Shown here: in pieces, positions 39,133-48,216 of the stretch
How the letters are laid out: every line of letters starts with the position of its first letter
How positions within the stretch are numbered: the stretch's first letter is position 1
Assembly (NCBI GenBank): GCA_017516075.1
Contig: JAFWDS010000013.1
Coordinates: 1-58,890 of the forward strand
Length of the DNA stretch: 58,890 nt
From: Candidatus Saccharimonadota bacterium
Lineage (GTDB): Bacteria > Patescibacteriota > Saccharimonadia > Saccharimonadales > Saccharimonadaceae
Direction of reading: 5' to 3'
Notes under the pieces: generated by a model
What the model was told of the DNA's origin: nothing
Databases searched by the model: none
What the model saw: only the letters and a program-made list of their open reading frames with translations
Program-made: the position numbers and the translations under genes

Positions 39133-40333
39133 TCGCAGTTTCATTGCCGTCACGAACCACAGTAAGCTGAATGGTGTCGCCGGGTTTGTATTCGCCAATG
39201 AGGCTAGAGAGTGAGCCGGATTTGCCAACTTCTACGCCGTTAATCTTGGTGACGATATCTTTGTCTTTGAGGCCGGCTTTGGCGGCTGGGCTATCCTTGA
39301 TAATGGCTGAATAGCTAGAAGGACTATAAAGATAGGCGCCGGAGCTTACTGGCAAATTGTAGGCTTTGGCAGCTTCTGGAGTAATTTCTACCGAATAGAC
39401 GCCTAGGTAAGTGCGCTCGGCTTTGCCGGTTTCGGTGAGTTGACTTAGCATGCCTTTGATGCTGGAAATCGGAATGGCAAAGCCCATGTTCTCGGCAGAA
39501 GAGCTGGTAGCCGTATTAATACCGATGACTTCGCCAGCGGCATTGACAAGTGGGCCGCCAGAATTGCCAGAATTAATAGCTGCGTCAGTTTGAATCATGT
39601 CAGATAGAGTTTCGGTGCTGTAGCCAGTGCCATCTGATGCAGTGATGGAACGCCCGGTGCCAGAAATGATGCCAGACGTAACAGTGTTTTGATATTGACC
39701 GAGAGCGTTACCGATAGCGATAACTTGTTGGCCGACGGAAATAGTCTTGGAATCGCCGAGTTTGGCAGCGTTAAGATCTGAGACATTATCAATTTTCAAA
39801 AATGCGATATCGTTTAACGGATCGGTAGCGACGACTTTGACGTCTTCGTAGGTAGTACCGTCATCTAGAACTACTGTGACTTTGGTGGCGCCGTTGATGA
39901 CGTGCTTATTGGTCAACACATACCCATCACCAGTGACGATAACACCAGTACCAGCAGCGGACGAATCGTAGCTGCGACCAAATAAGTCGGTGGTCTTGGT
40001 AGATGTCATGATGGAAACGACGCTTTTTGCAACTTTGTTAGCGATGTCGGCGATGGAGCCTTCGGTGAAATTAGCCGAATTACCATCGCTGCCGCCGCCC
40101 AAAAACGTGATAGGTGTAGAAGTTTTTTCAAAAGCGATACAACCAAGCGCTAGACCAGCTCCGCCTAAAACCAAAGCGCAGACTGAAAGCCCGACGGCAA
40201 GCGCAGATTTGTTGCCAACTTTGGTCTCCTTTTTTGACTCGTTGGGTGCAGTAGGTTCGTTTTTTTCTGCCATACTGTCTTCTTGGTTGACTTTTTTTGC
40301 TTCAACAATTTCGCCCTTTTCTTTTGAATCCAT
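39101..40333 (-). CDS. htrA: HtrA/DegP-like membrane-anchored serine protease
   Basis: The 410-residue protein has an acidic/Lys cytoplasmic N-terminus (about 1-42) and a membrane helix near 43-68. A trypsin-like domain with His in TNKHVI, Asp in NDIAFLKID and Ser in GNSGGPLV (about 110-300) precedes a PDZ domain (about 310-405: IIKDSPAAKAGLKDKDIVTKING). It degrades misfolded envelope proteins. It is followed by, and overlaps, the convergent prmC 3' end. Confidence 0.92.
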   Translation of the reverse strand: MDSKEKGEIVEAKKVNQEDSMAEKNEPTAPNESKKETKVGNKSALAVGLSVCALVLGGAGLALGCIAFEKTSTPITFLGGGSDGNSANFTEGSIADIANKVAKSVVSIMTSTKTTDLFGRSYDSSAAGTGVIVTGDGYVLTNKHVINGATKVTVVLDDGTTYEDVKVVATDPLNDIAFLKIDNVSDLNAAKLGDSKTISVGQQVIAIGNALGQYQNTVTSGIISGTGRSITASDGTGYSTETLSDMIQTDAAINSGNSGGPLVNAAGEVIGINTATSSSAENMGFAIPISSIKGMLSQLTETGKAERTYLGVYSVEITPEAAKAYNLPVSSGAYLYSPSSYSAIIKDSPAAKAGLKDKDIVTKINGVEVGKSGSLSSLIGEYKPGDTIQLTVVRDGNETAINVTLEGYSK

Positions 40334-40342
40334 TTTACCTCC

Positions 40343-41125
40343 TTAGATATTAAATATTGGGTTACTAAAACATAAAACTATTATTCCGATCAGGATGACC
40401 CCAAACACAACTGGACCAATGATGTGTTTGAAGCGAAAATCGTCTTGGTATTTAATCATAGCTTGACGTGCGTAGTTGTAGACAAATGCAAAGATAGTCA
40501 GAATGATGGCAAGCTGTGGGATGCGGATGCCGGTGGAGCCAAAGGTATAAATAATAGCCCAGGAATGACAAAGCCAGGCGATTTCGGCAAAGATGAGACC
40601 ACAAACTAGCGTAGTGAGAGTAAAATCTTTGTCGTCGCTTTGAGCTAGGACGTGACGGCTGGCGGAATAACCAATCAAGAAAGCTAGAATTACGATGGCG
40701 ACAGAATTGAGATTGGCACACATGATGGTTGAGGCTGACACGCCAAGAAAGACGGCGATGAGAGACTGAACGAGGTTGGCAGTCTCGGATGATAAAGGTT
40801 TGATAAAGAGAAGCCAAACGGAATAGAAGAGCATCAGGATAAAGTCTACTGGTAAGAAAGAGGGGCCGGCGTAATAGGCTAGCAAGACCACACTGATGCC
40901 AACGATGAGGTCTACTAAGTTTGACTTGAGATTTAAAGTAAAATAGCGAGCGCGAACAGCAAAGATGCGCCATTTGGAGACTAAGACTAGGATGATGCCA
41001 AGAATTGGGCTGCCGGATAATACGGTAATTAATACGGAGCCAACACCGAGCAAGAGATTCAGAAAAACATGTACCATGTTGCTCATGATGTTGCGAGATT
41101 TTCTTACTAACACATAGTCTGCCAT
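40343..41125 (-). CDS. Multi-pass membrane protein of unknown function
   Basis: The 260-residue protein has seven to eight hydrophobic segments (for example MVHVFLNLLLGVGSVLITVLS, LVDLIVGISVVLLAYYAG, TLVCGLIFAEIAWLCHSW, IIGPVVFGVILIGIIVLC). I recognise no family. A TATAAT (41134-41139, minus) lies 8 bp before ATG 41125. It is followed by htrA 9 bp later, so the two are probably one operon. Confidence 0.7.
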   Translation of the reverse strand: MADYVLVRKSRNIMSNMVHVFLNLLLGVGSVLITVLSGSPILGIILVLVSKWRIFAVRARYFTLNLKSNLVDLIVGISVVLLAYYAGPSFLPVDFILMLFYSVWLLFIKPLSSETANLVQSLIAVFLGVSASTIMCANLNSVAIVILAFLIGYSASRHVLAQSDDKDFTLTTLVCGLIFAEIAWLCHSWAIIYTFGSTGIRIPQLAIILTIFAFVYNYARQAMIKYQDDFRFKHIIGPVVFGVILIGIIVLCFSNPIFNI

Positions 41126-41184
41126 ATTCCTATATTATATCAAATATTTGAAATAAAGCTTAAAATAATGATATAATTAGGGCT

Positions 41185-41853
41185 ATGGAACCAACTTTTT
41201 TTCAGAAGCATCCTTTGCTCAAAGATTTGCTGAGTTTGGCGTCTTTTATCGTGGCGATAGTTCTAGGGACTCTGTTTTTGAATACATATATTTATCGTTC
41301 GTATAATGTAGTTGGGCAAAGTATGGAGAATACTTTGCACCAGGATGACAGAGTAATAGTAAATCGTGCCGCGGTGACGTGGGCGCATTTTACCGGAAAT
41401 GAATATGTGCCGGAGCGCGGTCAGATTATTGTGTTTCTCAATGAGGACGAAGAGAAGGTGAAAGAATACAAAGCGCAAGGGATTTCTAATCCTCTGACCT
41501 GCACTGTGCCTTCTAACATCAACGACCAATATATCATCAAACGGGTGATTGCCTTCCCTGGTGAGCGAGTGACCGTAAAAGACGGCGCGATGACAATCTA
41601 CAACGAAGAGCACAAGGATGGTTTTGTCTACGATACAGAATGGCGTAAGTCCGAGACTGATGGGCCAAAAGAAAAGACTTCGGGCGAAGTAGATTTGACT
41701 GTGCCAGAGGGCGAATTGTTTGTGTCTGGGGATAATCGTGAGGGGTCGAATTCTTGGGATTCTCGAAATGGTCTCGGTACAATTCCCTACTGCAGAATTA
41801 TCGGACCAGTCGTAATGAGGCTGTTCCCACTAGATAGAATTAGAACGTTCTAA
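41185..41853 (+). CDS. lepB: Signal peptidase I
   Basis: The 222-residue enzyme cleaves signal peptides from exported proteins. An N-terminal membrane helix (about 12-35) precedes box B GQSMENTLHQDD (catalytic Ser) and box D YIIKRVIAFPGERV (catalytic Lys), then the C-terminal box VSGDNREGSNSWDSR. TATAAT (41172-41177) lies 7 bp before the ATG, which suggests a leaderless mRNA. Confidence 0.94.
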   Translation: MEPTFFQKHPLLKDLLSLASFIVAIVLGTLFLNTYIYRSYNVVGQSMENTLHQDDRVIVNRAAVTWAHFTGNEYVPERGQIIVFLNEDEEKVKEYKAQGISNPLTCTVPSNINDQYIIKRVIAFPGERVTVKDGAMTIYNEEHKDGFVYDTEWRKSETDGPKEKTSGEVDLTVPEGELFVSGDNREGSNSWDSRNGLGTIPYCRIIGPVVMRLFPLDRIRTF

Positions 41854-41903
41854 TTCTAGTCGTGACGGGGTTGTTCCTATTAGATATAATTAGAACATTC
41901 TGA

Positions 41904-42746
41904 TTATTGTTTGAGTTTTTCGATAAGATTCTTGAGCTCGGTGTCGTTTTTGCATTTGAAGGTGAGAGCACGACCGGATATTTTAGTAGGAATGTTGTAC
42001 TTGGCGGAGAGAGCGTCTTCATCTTTGCGATATTGGATAGATTTGATGGCGGCGACGCTGGATTTGGGCTTGGTGGTGGCAAAATAATGCTCAACTTTGC
42101 GGGCGGTCCAACCTTCTTTGACGATTTTGGGGAGAACTTTTTTGATGGTGGCTTCGTCACGCGAAACGAGTGGGCGCATGACACCCTCTGTGAGCTTTTC
42201 TTTGACCATGATTTTTTTGACATCGTCTGGAAGGCTGAGGAGGCGGATGGTGTTCTGGACAGTGGCTTCGGACTTGCCGACCTTGGCGGCGATGTCTTCG
42301 GTGCTGAGGTTGAACTGGTTTTTGAGCTTGGCATAGGCCGTGGCTAGTTCGATGGCGTTCAAATCTTCACGCTGGGCGTTTTCAATGACGGAGAGTTCGA
42401 GGCGATTCTGTGAATCTAGCGTGCGGACGATGGCAGGGATTTTGTCGAGACCGGCAAGTTTGCTGGCGCGCCAACGGCGTTCGCCGGCGACGATTTTGTA
42501 TTTGCCGTCTTCTTTGGTCACTACGATGGGTTGCAAGACGCCGTGCTCTTTGATAGAAGCGGCTAAGGCTTCAATGCCTTCCTCGCTAAATTCCCTTCTG
42601 GGTTGCTCTTCGTCACGAACGATGTCGGTGAGTTTGAGCTGTTTTAATTCGCTTTCTTTCTTGTCTTCTTTGGCGGTGGGATCAAACTCGTCGTCGATTA
42701 ATTCTGTGGGGATGAGTGATTCAAAACTGCGACCTAGACCTTTCAT
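41904..42746 (-). CDS. parB: Chromosome-partitioning protein ParB
   Basis: The 280-residue protein has the ParB nuclease/CTPase-fold N-domain (VRDEEQPRREFSEEGIEALAASIKEHGVLQPIVV, GERRWRASKLAGL). An HTH follows (LSTEDIAAKVGKSEATVQNTIRLL), then a C-terminal dimerisation part. It binds parS sites and loads onto DNA. The start overlaps the parA stop by 4 bp. Confidence 0.93.
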   Translation of the reverse strand: MKGLGRSFESLIPTELIDDEFDPTAKEDKKESELKQLKLTDIVRDEEQPRREFSEEGIEALAASIKEHGVLQPIVVTKEDGKYKIVAGERRWRASKLAGLDKIPAIVRTLDSQNRLELSVIENAQREDLNAIELATAYAKLKNQFNLSTEDIAAKVGKSEATVQNTIRLLSLPDDVKKIMVKEKLTEGVMRPLVSRDEATIKKVLPKIVKEGWTARKVEHYFATTKPKSSVAAIKSIQYRKDEDALSAKYNIPTKISGRALTFKCKNDTELKNLIEKLKQ

Positions 42747-43513
42747 TTGGTTCTCCTCTCTACTTCTTTGGTAAATGATTTGTAGGCTTTGGCGCCTTTG
42801 CTAAACTTGTCATAAACACCGACTGGAACGCCGTGCGACGGAGCCTCGGCAACGCGAACATTGCGCGGAATGGTGGTCTCAAAGGTGAGACTCTTAAAAT
42901 ATTTCTTGATTTCGTTGTAAACCTGGGTAGATAGGCTAGTGCGTTTGTCGTACATGGTGGCAAGAACGCCGAGAAGGCGGAGATTTGGATTGGCCTGTTT
43001 CATGACGAGCTTCATGGACTCTAAAAGCTGCGCTACGCCCTCCAAAGCATAGAATTCGGTCTGGACTGGAAGGAGGAGGTAGTGGCTTGCTATCATGCCG
43101 TTAACGGTAAGGAGACTAAGCGAAGGCGGGAGATCAATAATAATATAGTCGTAATTATTTTCTACAGCACGCACGGCGTCGCGAAGGCGGGTGAATTTCC
43201 TAGCCTGACTAGTGATCTCTACTTCGGCGTTGGCAAGCTCTGGTGTGGCAGGAGCGAGGTCGAAATGCTTGTATTTGGTGGGCTTGATAGCGGAATCTAG
43301 CTTGGCGGTGCCGAGGATGACATTGGTCATGGTGTCGCCGAGGCCATCGTTTTTCTCGATACCGAGGCCGGAAGTGGCGTTGCCTTGAGGGTCGAAGTCG
43401 ATTAAGAGGGTCTTGAACTTGTCTTTGGCGAGGTAATAGCTAAGATTAACAGCGGTAGTGGTTTTCCCTACTCCGCCCTTTTGGTTCGTAACACATATTA
43501 CCTTCGCAGTCAT
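42743..43513 (-). CDS. parA: Chromosome-partitioning ATPase ParA/Soj
   Basis: The 256-residue deviant Walker ATPase starts at ATG 43513 (MTAKVICVTNQKGGVGKTTTAVNL). The Walker A' KGGVGKTT and DFDPQGNATSGLG are intact. It moves ParB-DNA complexes on the nucleoid. The -10 TATAAT (43524-43529) lies 10 bp upstream, so the leader is at most a few bases. It is followed by parB with overlap. The longer open frame starts inside the palindrome at 43545. Confidence 0.94.
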   Translation of the reverse strand: MTAKVICVTNQKGGVGKTTTAVNLSYYLAKDKFKTLLIDFDPQGNATSGLGIEKNDGLGDTMTNVILGTAKLDSAIKPTKYKHFDLAPATPELANAEVEITSQARKFTRLRDAVRAVENNYDYIIIDLPPSLSLLTVNGMIASHYLLLPVQTEFYALEGVAQLLESMKLVMKQANPNLRLLGVLATMYDKRTSLSTQVYNEIKKYFKSLTFETTIPRNVRVAEAPSHGVPVGVYDKFSKGAKAYKSFTKEVERRTK

Positions 43514-43544
43514 AATACTTAAGATTATAACACAAAAATTAATT

Positions 43545-43710
43545 AAATAAAACAACTCAGTTTCGCTCGCGCTTCGCGTGCGCGCCATGAATAAAAAAAT
43601 AATTTCAGGCAGATTTTCACTTGTATTACCAGTACAAGATTCAAATCTGTGAAATTATTTTTTTATTCTTGGGCTTGCTCAATGCTCGCTCAATCTGAGT
43701 TGTTTTATTT
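43545..43710. repeat. Nested palindromic element, family C, copy 2
   Basis: Outer arms 43545-43560 and 43695-43710 are perfect over 16 bp (aaataaaacaactcag). Inner arms 43589-43607 and 43650-43668 are perfect over 19 bp. Between them lie gctcgcgcttcgcgtgcgcg and gggcttgctcaatgctcgctc, the inverse of the 12120 element blocks. The right arm touches the rplU stop, and the centre is a hairpin gattttcacttgta/tacaag-attcaaatc. Confidence 0.82.
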
Positions 43711-44017
43711 AGCCGATTTTGGTGATTTCAATCTCGGTGTATTTCTGGCGATGACCAGTTTCTTTGTGAACGCGTTTTTTGGCTTTGTAGCGAATAACGC
43801 GAACTTTGTCACCCTTGACTTCGGGCGCTACTACTTTAGCTGAAACTTTTACGCCCTTTACCGTAGGTGTGCCGACTTTGGTGTTATCGCCATCGATTAC
43901 GAGTAAAGCGTCAAGTTCGAGCTCTTTGGTGCCTTCCGGGAGGAGGTCCACCCGTAGGGTCTCTTTTTCGGTGACGACATATTGCTTGCCGCCGACCAGA
44001 ATGACTGCTTTTTTCAT
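43709..44017 (-). CDS. rplU: 50S ribosomal protein bL21
   Basis: The 102-residue protein begins KKAVILVGGKQYVVTEKETLRVDLLP and ends with the L21 signature KVRVIRYKAKKRVHKETGHRQKYTEIEI. Ordinarily it is followed by rpmA (L27), but no L27 is in this window. The gene stands alone, bounded by a palindrome at its 3' end. Confidence 0.95.
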   Translation of the reverse strand: MKKAVILVGGKQYVVTEKETLRVDLLPEGTKELELDALLVIDGDNTKVGTPTVKGVKVSAKVVAPEVKGDKVRVIRYKAKKRVHKETGHRQKYTEIEITKIG

Positions 44018-44091
44018 AATATTCCTTTATTTACTTTGACTATTATAGCATATAATAATGGATTTGGGAAGAGTTGGGAGATGCTGTTACC

Positions 44092-44117
44092 AAAACCACT
44101 CCTAGTGGAGTGGTTTT
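44092..44117 (-). terminator. Intrinsic terminator (surface protein gene)
   Basis: An 11-bp perfect stem aaaaccactcc/ggagtggtttt with a tagt loop lies after the stop of the 44150 gene, between it and rplU. Confidence 0.75.
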
Positions 44118-44149
44118 AGGTGAGGTGCGGACGATTTCTCTAAATCAGG

Positions 44150-45571
44150 TTATTCTGATTTTTTCGTTTCTTTCTTGTCGTCTTTTTCTTCGGTTTCTTT
44201 GGGGGCTTCTGGCTGCTTTGAAGTCTTCTCTTCTGGGGTTTCGTCTTTGCCGGTGGCTTTTTTCTCAACCTTGTTCAAGGTTTTCTTGGTGCGGTAGAAG
44301 TAGTAGCCGGCGCCGCCAATGCCAGCGATGATGACGATCGCGAGAATGATTTCGAGCGGACCGGTGTTTGGAAGCTCTTGGCAGCCTTCCATTTCGGGAT
44401 TGGTTTTGCAGTTCTTTTCCTTTTGGCAGCCTGGGAGGTTGGGATTATTGGCGCAATCTTCTGGTTCTGGGGTTGGCTCCGGTTCTTCGCAGGCTACTAA
44501 GACGGTAGCATTATCTGTTTTTTGCTCTGCGGAATTGTAAGATGCAGTGATGGTGTTGTTAAGCGTTTTGTTGCATAATGCTTGATCCCAACCAACTTGC
44601 GCCTGATAAACGACTTGAACAAGAGCACCCGGCGCAGCATCGCCTGTGTTATATCCACTGAGGTCGATAATATCATCAATTACTTTGCCGTCTTCGTTGT
44701 TGACATCAAATACTTTGGTACTGCCAGAGCGTAAAGTCAATCCTTCGTCATGAGCGTCTTTAAGAATTACATTGGTCAGGTTAGTGTTGCCTGTGTTTTG
44801 GAAGGTCACATGATACGTGACATAATCACCTGGTTTTGCAGTGACTTCTTCACTCCAGTTTTCACCATCCAAAGACACCATTTTATTAAACGACGAATCA
44901 ACTTTTTCTGCTACAAGTGTGTAAGTGATATGCCCGGAATATTCGGCGCAGCCTGGAACAACTCCATTTAAGAGGTTATATCCAATATATGTGCCGTTTT
45001 CGGAAAATAGATTAGTGGACAGAACTGAGCCATTGGCTTCTCCGCCGTTATGAATCTTGGCGGAGCCTGGTTTGTACCTCAATACAACGTTGTCGTAATC
45101 AGTTTTTAAATATGCTTCATCCCAAACTTTGCCATCGTGCGCGGTGTCGGTTTTTGATGTAACGTATTTCCAAGTAATTTCGCCCGTGAGTGTTCCGTCG
45201 GCATCTTTGCTGACTTTGGCTGGATAAGTGGCTGCCACTCTGGTGAGTAGGGCCAGACCAACGCCAGACGAATTGGTATCGGAGCCAGCATTATTGTGAT
45301 AGTAAATGTATACTTCGTATTCTTTGCCTGGTTCGATTTTCACTTCGTCGGTATAGTGATCTTCCGTCCCTGCTTCTTTGACGCGTACAAAATTGCGTTC
45401 GTCTCCAACCGCAACGTTATCGGTAATGGAATTGAAGGTGGCGTAGTCTGCGGGGCTTTGATTGGTGTAAGTGGGGCGCTCGCTTGGTCCCCAAGCAAAC
45501 GCAGTACCAGTTGCCACTAATCCGCCGAGTATGGTGATTCCACTGATTAGAGTTGTTAGTTTCTTATTCAT
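44150..45571 (-). CDS. Sortase-type cell-wall-anchored surface protein with a DUF11-like repeat
   Basis: The 473-residue protein has a signal peptide (about 1-27, ending ATGTAFA) and a long extracellular region. Residues about 250-360 (VDSSFNKMVSLDGENWSEEVTAKPGDYVTYHVTFQNTGN) resemble DUF11/beta-sandwich repeats of surface proteins. A Cys-rich linker (CANNPNLPGCQKEKNC) precedes LPNTG, a membrane helix (PLEIILAIVIIAGIGGAGYYFY) and a Lys/Glu tail. This is a textbook LPXTG signal, so a sortase should be encoded elsewhere. A ribosome site ggaaagg is present, and a terminator follows. Confidence 0.82.
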   Translation of the reverse strand: MNKKLTTLISGITILGGLVATGTAFAWGPSERPTYTNQSPADYATFNSITDNVAVGDERNFVRVKEAGTEDHYTDEVKIEPGKEYEVYIYYHNNAGSDTNSSGVGLALLTRVAATYPAKVSKDADGTLTGEITWKYVTSKTDTAHDGKVWDEAYLKTDYDNVVLRYKPGSAKIHNGGEANGSVLSTNLFSENGTYIGYNLLNGVVPGCAEYSGHITYTLVAEKVDSSFNKMVSLDGENWSEEVTAKPGDYVTYHVTFQNTGNTNLTNVILKDAHDEGLTLRSGSTKVFDVNNEDGKVIDDIIDLSGYNTGDAAPGALVQVVYQAQVGWDQALCNKTLNNTITASYNSAEQKTDNATVLVACEEPEPTPEPEDCANNPNLPGCQKEKNCKTNPEMEGCQELPNTGPLEIILAIVIIAGIGGAGYYFYRTKKTLNKVEKKATGKDETPEEKTSKQPEAPKETEEKDDKKETKKSE

Positions 45572-45596
45572 TTTGTTCCTTTCCCCATCCCTTTAA

Positions 45597-47585
45597 TTAT
45601 AATCCCATTTGGGCTGCTATATCGGCGAAATCACCGCCGTCTAATGTGCCATTTTCAGCTTCGGCTTGGCCGGGAGCATTTTCAGTAATCTCTGCAGCCT
45701 GAGCGGCCTCTTGGGCCTCAGCGGCGGCAGCTTGCTCGGCGGCGGCGGCACGTGCTGCTTCGTCAGCGGCAGCTTGCTCTCTAGCAGCTTGCTCAGCTGC
45801 AGCTCTGGCGGCTTCTTCGGCGGCCCTCTGCGCTTCTGCTTCGGCAGCTTCGCGTTGCTGACGCTCAGCTTCTTGCATTTGGGCTAGTTCGGCTTGCCTG
45901 GCAGCTTCTTCGGCCTGGCGACGTTGCTCGGCTTCGGCAGCAGCTTGGGCTTCAGCGGCGGCTTGGGCCGCAGCAGCTTCTTCTGCCCTCCTAGCTGCTT
46001 CCATATCTTCAGCTGCCTGTGTTTCTGCCGATTCATGATTGACCGCTTCTTGTGTTTCGTGCGCTTGTTCAGTATTTGCCTGAGACTGATCTGCTTGCAT
46101 AGGGTCGACGTATCCACCAGCATATTCCCTCTCTGCCTCTTCGTTTTTAGCTGGATGTTCGGGAGTTTCTGGAACTGGTTCGGGAGCTGGAGTAGGTTCG
46201 GGAGCTGGCTCTGGGGCCGGTTCGGGTTCTGGAGCCGGGGTTGGCTCTGGAGCTGGCTCGGGAGCCGGTTCTGGGGCTGGGGTAGGTTCGGGTGCTGGCT
46301 CAGGGGCCGGGGTTGGAGCTGGGGTTGGGGTTGGGCTTCCCTTCTCCCCTGGCTGCTCAACTTGACTGGTTGGCGGCGTGGTCTGTTCTACTACTATAGC
46401 CATGCCGGCATATAAGCCAGGTTTGGAATCTTTCTTGTTAACAACCTGCTCGCATCCATCTATGATATTGCCGTCTTCGCCATAAATGATTTTGACGTCC
46501 ATCGTGCCAATTTCTCCGCCCTGATTGTCTGGCCAGTAAAATTCATTGACTACTATACCATTTTCATTAGTGGAACAGCCAACAAGTTCCATATTGCCGT
46601 GCACAACGTTACCATTAGCATCTTTTTGGCGCATGTAAGCGTTTTCGTATTCGCCATTGAGAGTAACGCGGCGGGTGAAGGCCTGGTCCATAGTATTATC
46701 AAATTGTTGTTGGACCTTGGCATAATCCTCGGGGCTGAGGCTTTCGAGTTTTGCTTCGGTCTCGATAATGCTTAGACCCCTGAAGCCTTCTGGCTGCAAT
46801 TGTTCTGGTAGGTTTGCTAAATAGTCGGCAAAGCTTTCTACTTGGTTATGAGCAGTATACTTGACCATTTCGACTTCGTCATAATTACAGGCTTCTGCAA
46901 CTTCGGTAGCAGAAGCGAAGTTATATGGACCGGATTTGGTTTCGGACAGCCACATGCCCTTTTCGCCGTAGCCATCTTTGATGCCCATTTCGGTTTCTTC
47001 AAATTCCAACATATTGGCGTCGCGTTCGGTGTCTTCCTGTAGCTCTTCGAGTGCAGACGCTGGGACGTTGCCGCCACCTTTTTTATTGTTGTTGTGAGCG
47101 ACAAATAAACCAGCCGCGAGCCCTGTGGCTAAGGCTAGGGCTCCAACCTTAACGAAGAGGCTTCTTAGGCCTTTACTCTTTTTGAGCTTGTTTGGGTCAA
47201 CTTTACTTTTTTCTTTTTGGTTTTGTTGAGCTTCTAGATTGCGACCTTGACTCATGGTGTCAAGAATTTCCATGGCATATTTGCGATGCTCTTTGTTGTT
47301 GATGTCAAAATCTTCAATTCCACAGGCCCGTTTACAAAATGCCGAGAGAACTTCCCCGACTTGTTTTTTGCTGTTTTGGTCAAAGTTTTCTATACCTAAC
47401 TTTTTGGCAACTTCTGCAATGGTTTTGCCTACTTTTTCTCTTTGTATTTTCAATTCTTGTTCTTTGGCTATGTCGTAAGCTTTTTCGCCACGGTCTTTGA
47501 GCTTATGTCTTTCGGCGACGCCCATTTCGCCGGTTTCGGCGCGGTTGGTAGAGTATTTAAGATTGTTAGCTCCGTTTTCACTCAT
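45597..47585 (-). CDS. Ala/Pro-rich membrane protein with a coiled coil
   Basis: I chose ATG 47585 (662 residues) after aggaggtg. N-terminal ~130 residues are cytoplasmic and charged. One membrane helix follows (VKVGALALATGLAAGLFVAH, about 145-165). A mixed extracellular domain (about 170-410) precedes a Pro-Glu-Pro-Ala repeat (about 420-480) and a long Ala/Glu/Arg coiled-coil (about 520-660). Repeat-rich parts like this often span the periplasm or reach the host cell. I do not recognise the folded domain. It is translationally coupled to the upstream 109-residue gene (8-bp overlap). Confidence 0.72.
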   Translation of the reverse strand: MSENGANNLKYSTNRAETGEMGVAERHKLKDRGEKAYDIAKEQELKIQREKVGKTIAEVAKKLGIENFDQNSKKQVGEVLSAFCKRACGIEDFDINNKEHRKYAMEILDTMSQGRNLEAQQNQKEKSKVDPNKLKKSKGLRSLFVKVGALALATGLAAGLFVAHNNNKKGGGNVPASALEELQEDTERDANMLEFEETEMGIKDGYGEKGMWLSETKSGPYNFASATEVAEACNYDEVEMVKYTAHNQVESFADYLANLPEQLQPEGFRGLSIIETEAKLESLSPEDYAKVQQQFDNTMDQAFTRRVTLNGEYENAYMRQKDANGNVVHGNMELVGCSTNENGIVVNEFYWPDNQGGEIGTMDVKIIYGEDGNIIDGCEQVVNKKDSKPGLYAGMAIVVEQTTPPTSQVEQPGEKGSPTPTPAPTPAPEPAPEPTPAPEPAPEPAPEPTPAPEPEPAPEPAPEPTPAPEPVPETPEHPAKNEEAEREYAGGYVDPMQADQSQANTEQAHETQEAVNHESAETQAAEDMEAARRAEEAAAAQAAAEAQAAAEAEQRRQAEEAARQAELAQMQEAERQQREAAEAEAQRAAEEAARAAAEQAAREQAAADEAARAAAAEQAAAAEAQEAAQAAEITENAPGQAEAENGTLDGGDFADIAAQMGL

Positions 47586-47907
47586 TTTCACCTCCTAAAA
47601 AATCCGCAGCAAAATCCTGCATGGTTTGGCTGATGATTTCTTCTACGTCAATGCCGGCATTCTGGAAAAACTCTTCGAAGGCTTCTGGGGATTCTTCGCC
47701 TTTATCTAAGAGCTGGTTGAGCTCGGCGTCTTGTTCGTCGCTGAGGCGTCCAAAAATCGCATCGATGACTTTGTCGTCGAGCGCCTTCATTTCCTTTTCT
47801 CTTAATGCTTCAAGCTCTGCGGTATCATCTACTGGCAAAGCTTTCTTTTTGATGAGTTCATCGATAAACTGCCCTAGAGTTTGTCGATCCATTAAATAAT
47901 TATCCAT
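47578..47907 (-). CDS. Small acidic protein, DUF5663-like
   Basis: The 109-residue protein is strongly acidic and all-helical (MDRQTLGQFIDELIKKKAL..., LSDEQDAELNQLLDKGEESPEAFEEFF, VEEIISQTMQDFAADFLG). It resembles short conserved CPR proteins sometimes labelled DUF5663, but the match is from memory and uncertain. It overlaps the start of the Ala/Pro-rich membrane protein gene, so the two probably function together. Confidence 0.55.
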   Translation of the reverse strand: MDNYLMDRQTLGQFIDELIKKKALPVDDTAELEALREKEMKALDDKVIDAIFGRLSDEQDAELNQLLDKGEESPEAFEEFFQNAGIDVEEIISQTMQDFAADFLGGENE

Positions 47908-48012
47908 AACAGATTTTTGCTTAATATTAAGTTGACCTTTCTGCTTTTTAGTTTAGCATAAGCGAAACTTAAGGTCAACATTATTTTGTAATTATGACAT
48001 TTTTCTGAAATC

Positions 48013-48041
48013 AAAAAACCGAACATGGTGTTCGGGTTTTT
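48013..48041. terminator. Intrinsic terminator
   Basis: A ccgaaca/tgttcgg stem flanked by A- and T-runs is usable in both directions. It ends the minus-strand small-gene pair. Confidence 0.75.
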
Positions 48042-48054
48042 GATGGAAGCGAGT

Positions 48055-48174
48055 TTATAGCATATTCACGAAGAAAACGGCTAGTTCGTAAACGAAATCG
48101 AAGTGATTAAGGGGTAGTAGGCTGTTTCTTACATCGGTAATCCTTTCGTTTAAAGTTGATATTAAGATACTCAT
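48055..48174 (-). CDS. Possible 39-residue small protein
   Basis: ATG 48174 is preceded by aaaggagcac, a good ribosome site, and the frame (MSILISTLNERITDVRNSLL...) runs 39 codons to TAA 48055. It is hydrophobic at the C-terminus. It lies 42 bp after the 68-residue gene and just before a terminator, so it could be the second gene of a mini-operon. Coding status is not proven. Confidence 0.4.
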   Translation of the reverse strand: MSILISTLNERITDVRNSLLPLNHFDFVYELAVFFVNML

Positions 48175-48216
48175 ATTGTAATGTGCTCCTTTCGATAATC
48201 AGATGAATAACTAGGT

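Noticed and set aside
41904-43513. parS site near parAB
   Set aside because: No TGTTTCACGTGAAACA-like sequence was noticed around parA and parB.
43514-43588. Longer parA start at 43588
   Set aside because: It runs through palindrome family C and the parA -10 box; MTAKVICVTNQKGG from 43513 is the conserved ParA start.
46838-47104. Frames antisense to or overlapping the Ala/Pro-rich membrane protein
   Set aside because: They mirror the repeats of the real gene and lack ribosome sites.
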